Of a DNA stretch of 64,000 nt, positions 59,574-64,000 are shown piece by piece; positions within the stretch are counted from its first letter, which is position 1; the number at the start of each line of letters is the position of its first letter. A model generated the notes under the pieces. It saw nothing but the letters and a program-made list of their open reading frames with translations. It searched no databases and was not told the DNA's origin. The position numbers and the translations under genes were made by a program. The DNA comes from Treponema sp. UBA4267 (GTDB taxonomy: Bacteria; Spirochaetota; Spirochaetia; Treponematales; Treponemataceae), in NCBI GenBank assembly GCA_002395155.1, contig DGWD01000008.1:124001-188000 (forward strand), read 5' to 3'.

Positions 59574-59721
59574 ACTTTAGCAGGAGTAAATATTTTCAGC
59601 CAGAGTGATGTCCCCCCCTGCCTGTTCCCCCATGCATAATTGAAAAAAAAACTGAATTGTAGGAAACTGTTATTGATAAAGAAACTCGGAATTAATTTTT
59701 TTTATAAATTAGGAGATTTAC

Positions 59722-60657
59722 ATGTCTAAGATTTATACTTCTATTGATCAACTGATTGGTCATACACCACTTTTAGAATTCATTCATATCGAAAAAGAAT
59801 TCGACTTAAAAGCAAAACTTCTTGCAAAGCTGGAATTCTTTAATCCTGCAGGAAGTGTAAAAGATAGAATTGCTAAACATATGATTGATCAGGCTGAAAA
59901 AAATGGAAAAATAAAACCTGGCTCTACAATTATCGAACCAACTTCTGGTAATACAGGAATTGGACTTGCGGCCGTTGCAGCTGCACGTGGCTACAAAATC
60001 ATCATTGTAATGCCAGAAACTATGTCTGTTGAACGCCGTTTAATTATGAAAGGTTATGGTGCTGAACTGGTTTTAACAGAAGGTTCAAAAGGAATGAAGG
60101 GTGCTATTGCAAAGGCAGATGAACTTGCAAAAGAAATTCCTAATGCTTGGATAGCCGGACAGTTTGTTAATCCAGATAATCCTGCCGCACATTTTGAAAC
60201 AACTGGTCCAGAAATTTGGGATGATACAGATGGAAAGGTAGATTACTTTATAGCAGGTGTTGGAACTGGCGGAACTTTAACAGGAATTGGCCAATATCTT
60301 AAATCTAAAAACCCTGATGTAAAGGTTGTTGCCGTTGAACCTGCAACTTCTGCAGTACTTTCAAAAGGAACTCCAGGACCTCACAAAATTCAGGGAATAG
60401 GTGCAGGCTTTGTACCAGACGTTCTTGATACAAAAGTTTATGATGAAGTTATTGCCGTAGACAACGATGATTCATTTGAATATGGAAAATTAGTTGGACA
60501 CAAGGAAGGCTTTTTGGTAGGAATTTCTTCGGGTGCAGCAGTAAAAGCAGCTATAGATATAGCAAAAAGACCTGAAAGTGCCGGAAAGAATATTGTTGTC
60601 TTAATCCCTGATAATGGAGATAAATACCTTTCTACACCATTGTTTTCCGACAATTAA
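59722..60657 (+). CDS. cysK: Cysteine synthase A (O-acetylserine sulfhydrylase)
   Basis: 311 residues, PLP fold type II. FFNPAGSVKDRIAKHMI (about 33-49) carries the PLP Lys, EPTSGNTGIGLA (about 72-83) the substrate Asn loop, GVGTGGTLTGIG (about 178-189) the phosphate cup, and GISSGAAVKAA (about 266-276) the PLP pyridine-N contact. It makes cysteine from O-acetylserine and sulfide. TAGGAG precedes the ATG. It is a single gene between the pheA leader and the XRE gene, with nothing recognisable as a riboswitch in its leader. Confidence 0.96.
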   Translation: MSKIYTSIDQLIGHTPLLEFIHIEKEFDLKAKLLAKLEFFNPAGSVKDRIAKHMIDQAEKNGKIKPGSTIIEPTSGNTGIGLAAVAAARGYKIIIVMPETMSVERRLIMKGYGAELVLTEGSKGMKGAIAKADELAKEIPNAWIAGQFVNPDNPAAHFETTGPEIWDDTDGKVDYFIAGVGTGGTLTGIGQYLKSKNPDVKVVAVEPATSAVLSKGTPGPHKIQGIGAGFVPDVLDTKVYDEVIAVDNDDSFEYGKLVGHKEGFLVGISSGAAVKAAIDIAKRPESAGKNIVVLIPDNGDKYLSTPLFSDN

Positions 60658-60685
60658 TTTTTCTACTGGAGTTTCTAGAGTCCCG

Positions 60686-61036
60686 TCATTTCTTTGAAGA
60701 ATGATACTTACTTGAAAGATCATTTATAAAAAGTTCAACAGATGAACGGGACTCCTCAGGAATGCTATCAAGTGCACGAATTATCTTGGAATACTTATAT
60801 AAATTATCTAAATTTTGTTTTGGTAAATCTGGAGAACTTATTACTCCGGTAACAAGATATTCGACACTTGTATCCAAAATCTTTGCAATCTTTACGGCAG
60901 TATCCGCTGCTGGAATATTATTATTAGAAATACCTTTTCCTATATTTGAAACATCAAATCCTGCATCTCGAGCTAAAGCTTTTCTTGTTATATTTTTATC
61001 AACAAGCAAGGTGTCTACACGTTCCCAAAAGTTCAT
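60686..61036 (-). CDS. XRE-family (Cro/CI-type) HTH regulator
   Basis: 116 residues from the ATG at 61036. The longer frame includes 28 residues encoded inside operator-like DNA and is unlikely. N-terminal helix-turn-helix FWERVDTLLVDKNITRKALARDAGFDVSNIGKGISNNNIPAADTAVKIAKILDTSVEYLVTG (about 3-65), then a helical C-terminal segment of about 45 residues for dimerisation. Divergent from the ABC importer operon, with about 200 bp of repeats between, so it is a candidate regulator of that operon. Confidence 0.85.
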   Translation of the reverse strand: MNFWERVDTLLVDKNITRKALARDAGFDVSNIGKGISNNNIPAADTAVKIAKILDTSVEYLVTGVISSPDLPKQNLDNLYKYSKIIRALDSIPEESRSSVELFINDLSSKYHSSKK

Positions 61037-61051
61037 ATAATATATTTTGAC

Positions 61052-61120
61052 GGAAATTTTCCTAAAATGACCTAAAATAGGGATAATTCCAATTTTAAAA
61101 CCATTAATGGAAATTTCCAT
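61052..61120. promoter_or_regulatory. Repeat cluster upstream of the XRE gene
   Basis: Direct repeat CCTAAAAT at 61061-61068 and 61071-61078; perfect palindromes CCATTAATGG (61101-61110) and ATGGAAATTTCCAT (61107-61120). A similar GGAAATTTTCC occurs at 61052-61062. These are candidate autoregulatory sites. Confidence 0.45.
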
Positions 61121-61140
61121 ATTGTGTATTTTTTTTCACC

Positions 61141-61158
61141 GTTACTATTGACAGAAAC
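61141..61158. promoter_or_regulatory. Importer operator 1 (GTTACT-ATTGAC-AGAAAC)
   Basis: 18-bp imperfect inverted repeat that overlaps the -35 TTGACA at 61148-61153. Confidence 0.6.
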
Positions 61159-61176
61159 AAACTCAAGGCTTATACT
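61148..61176 (+). promoter_or_regulatory. Promoter of the ABC importer substrate-binding gene
   Basis: TTGACA (61148-61153), 17-nt spacer, TATACT (61171-61176): close to consensus. Both flanking operators touch it. Confidence 0.8.
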
Positions 61177-61194
61177 GTTACTATAAACAGTAAC
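61177..61194. promoter_or_regulatory. Importer operator 2 (GTTACT-ATAAAC-AGTAAC)
   Basis: 18-bp inverted repeat with perfect 6-bp arms, directly after the -10 hexamer and so over the start point. The centre is 36 bp from that of operator 1. Confidence 0.7.
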
Positions 61195-61237
61195 AAAAAA
61201 AAGCCCTATGCGGGTACTTACAAAGGAGAAATAAATT

Positions 61238-62230
61238 ATGAAAAAAATAATCGCAGCAGCCTTAGTAGCAGGCCTTTGTCTTTCATCACTCTCTGCAGCA
61301 AAAAAACAGAAATCAAAAAAAGTTAAAATTGGTATTGCTAAAATTGTTCAGCATGTAGCTTTGGATGATGTAGAACGCGGCGTTATGGATGCCATCAAGG
61401 CAGCTGGTTTTGATGCAAGTTTTGATCTTCAGAATGCAAATGGCGATGTAAACACTGCAAATCAAATTGCAAATCAGTTTAAAGATGAAGGAGTAAATGT
61501 AGCTGTTGGTATTGCAACTCCTGTAGCAATTGCTCTTGCAAACACTATGAAAGATACTCCAGTTGTATTTGGAACTGTAACAGATCCTCTTGGAGCAGGT
61601 CTTGTTTCAACTTTGGAGCATGGCGAAAGAAATGTAACTGGTATGTCTGACGAACTTCCTTCAAAAGAACATATCAAACTTTTTAAGGAAATCGCAGGAA
61701 TTAAAACTTTAGGATACATTTATACAGCAAGTGAAGATAACTCTGTTTCTTCTCTTGAATTGGTAAAGGCAGGCTGTAAAGAAGCTGGTATTGAACTTGT
61801 AGTTCAGTCAATTTCAAACTCTTCTGAAGTTAAACAGGCTGCCGAAGCAATTGTAGACCGTGTAGATGGTATTTACCTCACTACAGATAATACAGTTTTC
61901 TCTGCACTTCCAAGTTTAGTTTCAGTTTTCAACAAGGCTAAAAAACCAATCTTCTCTGGTGATGTAACTGGAGCAAAAGATGGTGGATGTTTTATGGCTT
62001 CTGGTTTCAACTACTATAAGGCTGGTTATGCAACTGGAGAAATAGTTGTTGATATTTTGAACGGAAAAAAACCAAACAAGATTCCAGTTCGCTTTATGAC
62101 AAAACCAGAAGATTCAGATCTTCTTTTCGACCTTGATGTAGCTAAAGCTTGTGGAATTACAATTCCTGAAAAATACCTCAAGCAGGCTTCCTTCATCATC
62201 GAAAACGGAAAATTACGCGAAACTAAATAA
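61238..62230 (+). CDS. ABC importer substrate-binding protein (PF04392 type, TrpX-like)
   Basis: 330 residues. Signal peptide (MKKIIAAALVAGLCLSSLSA), then the two-lobed fold: KIGIAKIVQHVALDDVERGVMDAIKAAGF, FKDEGVNVAVGIATPVAIALANTM, PVVFGTVTDPLGAGLV, NVTGMSDELPSKEHI, DGIYLTTDNTVFSALPSLV, KPIFSGDVTGAKDGGCFMASG. This is the family that includes TrpX-like proteins, many proposed to bind tryptophan or other aromatic compounds. An AAAGGAG site precedes the ATG. A permease and ATPase follow. The ligand assignment to an aromatic amino acid is inference, strengthened by the operator shared with pheA. Confidence 0.85.
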   Translation: MKKIIAAALVAGLCLSSLSAAKKQKSKKVKIGIAKIVQHVALDDVERGVMDAIKAAGFDASFDLQNANGDVNTANQIANQFKDEGVNVAVGIATPVAIALANTMKDTPVVFGTVTDPLGAGLVSTLEHGERNVTGMSDELPSKEHIKLFKEIAGIKTLGYIYTASEDNSVSSLELVKAGCKEAGIELVVQSISNSSEVKQAAEAIVDRVDGIYLTTDNTVFSALPSLVSVFNKAKKPIFSGDVTGAKDGGCFMASGFNYYKAGYATGEIVVDILNGKKPNKIPVRFMTKPEDSDLLFDLDVAKACGITIPEKYLKQASFIIENGKLRETK

Positions 62231-62255
62231 TTTAAAAAATTAATCCTGTTTTTCT

Positions 62256-62336
62256 AGGACTATCCAAGACCTCCAAGGCATATAAGGCCCCAATACTAAT
62301 ATTGCCAAGGAACTTAATGGACAGTCCTTTTTTTTT
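62256..62336 (+). terminator. Large branched terminator after the substrate-binding gene
   Basis: AGGACTATCC (62256-62265) pairs with GGACAGTCCT (62319-62328), one mismatch, followed by nine Ts (62328-62336). The 53-nt loop holds CAATA/TATTG and GGC/GCC pairings. It would reduce permease and ATPase expression relative to the binding protein. Confidence 0.65.
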
Positions 62337-62346
62337 GCTTTATAAT
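62318..62346 (+). promoter_or_regulatory. Second importer promoter, overlapping the terminator
   Basis: TGGACA (62318-62323, inside the terminator 3' arm), 17-nt spacer, TATAAT (62341-62346). Confidence 0.6.
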
Positions 62347-62364
62347 GTTTCTAAAAATAGAAAC
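62347..62364. promoter_or_regulatory. Importer operator 3 (GTTTCT-AAAAAT-AGAAAC)
   Basis: 18-bp inverted repeat with perfect 6-bp arms, starting at the base after the TATAAT, exactly as operator 2 does after its TATACT. Same GTTWCT-N6-AGWAAC form. Confidence 0.65.
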
Positions 62365-62378
62365 ATCAGGTAATAAAA

Positions 62379-63317
62379 ATGATAGAAACAATTCTTATTG
62401 AAGGCTTAATTTATGGAATCATGGTTTTAGGCCTCTTTATCAGCTATAGAACCCTAAATTTTTGTGATATGACAGTAGACGGCGCCTTCCCCATGGGTGG
62501 TTGTATTCTTGCAGCCTGTCTTACCCACGGCATTTCACCTGTAACTGGAATTTTTATTGCCTTTTTAGGTGGATGTCTAGCAGGCTTAATCACCACTCTT
62601 CTTTATACAAAGCTTAGAGTTCCAGATCTTCTTGCCGGTATTCTGATGATGACCATGCTCTACTCCATCAACTTAAGAATTATGGAAAACAGAGCAAATA
62701 TTTCTTTCCTAAAACTCAAGACTACTTTTTCTAAGATTTCAGATTTTTTCTACGAGCACGTAGAAGCCCTTCCAAGCGAAACAGGTATTCTCATTTTCCT
62801 TCTGGTCTTCATCATCATTTTTAAAATCTTGCTGGATTTATTTTTCCATACCGATTTAGGACTTACTATGGGAGCCCTTGGTTCAAATGAACAGATGGTA
62901 ATTTCTCAAGGAGTGAACCCTCAGATTGTTAGAGGAATTGGTGTTTGTTTTGGTGATGGCCTTGCAGCTCTTTCTGGTGCTTTTGCCGCAATGTACAATG
63001 GTTTTGCAGATGTAGGCAGCGGAAGTGGTGTAATTGTTAGCGGACTTGCTTCCCTTATGCTGGGTGAATTTATTATTCGTTCAAATAAAATTGGACTACA
63101 GACCCTGCGAGTATTAATCGGTTCCATCATCTACCGTGCCCTTATGGTTCTTGCAAGACGTTACGGACACTACATCCACCTGACACCAAATGACCTTAAA
63201 CTTATTACAGGCATTTTGATTATTATTTGTCTGATTGTAGCAAATGCAAAGGGAAAAGCTAATTTTTCAAAACACCTTAAGAGACCTGCCAAAAAAGGAT
63301 GTCTGCAGCAGGCTTAA
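62379..63317 (+). CDS. ABC importer permease
   Basis: 312 residues with about nine hydrophobic helices. The sequence resembles the BPD_transp_2 (branched-chain amino-acid/ribose-like) permeases paired with PF04392 binding proteins: ISYRTLNFCDMTVDGAFPMGGC, GCLAGLITTLLYTKLRVPDLLAGILMMTMLYSINLRIM and ALGSNEQMVISQGVNPQIVRGIGVCFGDGLAALSGAFAAMYNGFADVGSGSGVIVSGLASLMLGE. CAGG and the ATG at 62379 follow operator 3. A terminator lies between it and the ATPase. Confidence 0.85.
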   Translation: MIETILIEGLIYGIMVLGLFISYRTLNFCDMTVDGAFPMGGCILAACLTHGISPVTGIFIAFLGGCLAGLITTLLYTKLRVPDLLAGILMMTMLYSINLRIMENRANISFLKLKTTFSKISDFFYEHVEALPSETGILIFLLVFIIIFKILLDLFFHTDLGLTMGALGSNEQMVISQGVNPQIVRGIGVCFGDGLAALSGAFAAMYNGFADVGSGSGVIVSGLASLMLGEFIIRSNKIGLQTLRVLIGSIIYRALMVLARRYGHYIHLTPNDLKLITGILIIICLIVANAKGKANFSKHLKRPAKKGCLQQA

Positions 63318-63340
63318 AATTCATACATATGGTCAAGCTA

Positions 63341-63363
63341 AAAATTGCTTTCGCGATTTTTTT
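63341..63363 (+). terminator. Terminator between permease and ATPase genes
   Basis: AAAATTGC (63341-63348), TTTC loop, GCGATTTT (63353-63360), one G-T pair, then seven Ts (63357-63363). Confidence 0.6.
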
Positions 63364-63384
63364 AACGCTTCACTATATAACACC

Positions 63385-63398
63385 GGCCGCTAGCGGCC
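63385..63398. repeat. GC-rich perfect palindrome GGCCGCTAGCGGCC
   Basis: A 14-bp perfect palindrome 20 nt ahead of the ATPase start in otherwise AT-rich DNA. It could form an RNA hairpin close to the Shine-Dalgarno. Confidence 0.4.
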
Positions 63399-63417
63399 TT
63401 ACACAGGAGATTATAAA

Positions 63418-64000
63418 ATGATTAAGTTAGAAAATATTGGCATTACCTTTCATCCGGGCACACCAGACGAAAATACAGCCCTCAAAAATATCAATCTGGA
63501 AATTAATCAGGGAGATTTTATTACAGTAATCGGTTCTAACGGAGCTGGAAAATCTACTCTATACAATATAATTGCAGGTACTTTATCTCCATCAAAAGGA
63601 AAAATTCTTCTTTCAATGCCTGAGTCAAATGGTAAAACAACAGAAAGAGACATAACAAATGATGCAGAACACAAACGTGCCGCCTACATTGGCCGTATCT
63701 TCCAGAACCCACTTTTAGGTACAGCCGGCAAAATGTCGCTCGAAGACAACATGATTATTTGTTCTTCAAAGGGCTGGAAGGGACTAAAAATCAGCCTGAA
63801 TAAAAAGAAACGTGAAGAATTTAAGAAACAATTGCAGCAGTTGAACATGGGCTTAGAAAACCGACTTTCAGATAACGTTGAACAGTTTTCTGGAGGTCAG
63901 CGACAGGCCCTCACTTTGCTTATGGCTGTCCTCTCTAAACCAGCAATCCTTCTTTTAGATGAGCATACAGCAGCCCTGGATCCAACAAATGCAGCACTCA
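63418..64000 (+). CDS. ABC importer ATP-binding protein, cut by window edge
   Basis: 194 residues visible from the ATG at 63418 (AGGAG upstream), open to the edge. Walker A GSNGAGKST (about 40-48), signature FSGGQRQ (about 160-166), Walker B AILLLDEHTAALDP (about 176-189, DEHTAAL instead of DEPT as in this importer family). An insertion (about 70-85) carries Lys/Thr/Asp. Completes the substrate-binding/permease/ATPase set. Confidence 0.9.
   Translation, partial: MIKLENIGITFHPGTPDENTALKNINLEINQGDFITVIGSNGAGKSTLYNIIAGTLSPSKGKILLSMPESNGKTTERDITNDAEHKRAAYIGRIFQNPLLGTAGKMSLEDNMIICSSKGWKGLKISLNKKKREEFKKQLQQLNMGLENRLSDNVEQFSGGQRQALTLLMAVLSKPAILLLDEHTAALDPTNAAL

Noticed and set aside
59611..59640. 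C-rich patch near cysK as an intergenic copy of the word
   Set aside because: It has runs of C and GT but no GGGG arm and no TCTGT centre.
59640..59721. Riboswitch or T-box upstream of cysK
   Set aside because: The leader is short and AT-rich, with no stem series, T-box sequence or SAM-box motif visible.
1..64000. CRISPR array, prophage, insertion sequence or toxin-antitoxin pair
   Set aside because: No evenly spaced repeats, integrase, transposase, capsid or small paired toxin genes were found. The only dispersed repeat is the 13-bp word.

Overview
The window reads as chromosomal DNA of a low-GC, outer-membrane-bearing, carbohydrate-using anaerobe. Gene content and protein style (several proteins with a signal peptide and a C-terminal outer-membrane-barrel-like tail, a giant Ig-repeat surface protein, a DUF4015-type putative glycoside hydrolase, a PF04392-type ABC importer, plant-polysaccharide hydrolases, FeoAB iron uptake) point most strongly to a gut or rumen Treponema-like spirochaete. 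This is inferred from the proteins by eye; no 16S gene or database search backs it. No phage, transposase, integrase or CRISPR array was seen.

Layout. 1-3.4 kb (minus): a STAS protein (cut by the window edge), then dnaX-ybaB-recR. 3.5-6.7 kb (plus): two membrane proteins of unknown function, lspA, and the methyl-cycle/AI-2 pair mtnN-luxS. 6.75-9.4 kb: a duplicated DUF1538 membrane protein, a fused double PII-like regulator and an ArsR/SmtB-type metal sensor. 9.4-13.4 kb: TrmJ-like methyltransferase, HAD phosphatase, PfkB kinase, GH43 enzyme, small secreted protein. 13.6-16.5 kb: tyrosine phosphatase, exonuclease III, a ThyX-like protein, flavin reductase. 16.6-20.7 kb: iron-uptake cluster (HMA/Cys membrane protein, AraC regulator, feoA, feoB, feoC-like). 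20.7-21.1 kb: hairpin-rich non-coding DNA and tRNA-Met. 21.1-29.7 kb (minus): glmS, a two-component system, mnmE and a DUF4015 protein. 29.7-38.4 kb (minus): an envelope operon encoding a 2023-residue Ig-repeat protein, a barrel protein and a degenerate HD-GYP protein. 38.6-50.4 kb: sirtuin, zincin-propeller-barrel protein, ABC exporter, GH9 enzyme, lipoprotein, NlpC/P60 protein, acyl-CoA ligase. 50.4-59.6 kb (minus): solute-binding-like protein, thiN, and a shikimate/phenylalanine operon pheA-aroB-aroC-aroEKA (trifunctional fusion)-DAHP synthase. 59.7-64 kb (plus): cysK, an XRE regulator (minus) and a three-gene ABC importer whose ATPase runs off the window.

Regulatory signals are clear in several places. 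The pheA operon starts with a Phe-rich leader peptide and an intrinsic terminator, an attenuation system. The importer promoters carry an 18-bp operator (GTTWCT-N6-AGWAAC), with a close relative over the -35 of the pheA promoter, suggesting a shared aromatic-amino-acid regulon. The iron cluster has TTAG-N6-CTAA operators at two promoters. The ArsR gene carries an SmtB-style operator, and the two-component operon carries 11-bp-spaced direct repeats. At least eight genes have a -10 hexamer 6-7 nt before the start codon and no Shine-Dalgarno, so they are probably leaderless.

The most unusual feature is a 13-bp hairpin word, GGGGACAGACCCC, present 11 times (8 exact), always inside protein-coding genes, in all three reading frames, and in sense orientation in 10 of 11 cases. 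It looks like a REP-like dispersed repeat that has colonised coding sequence.
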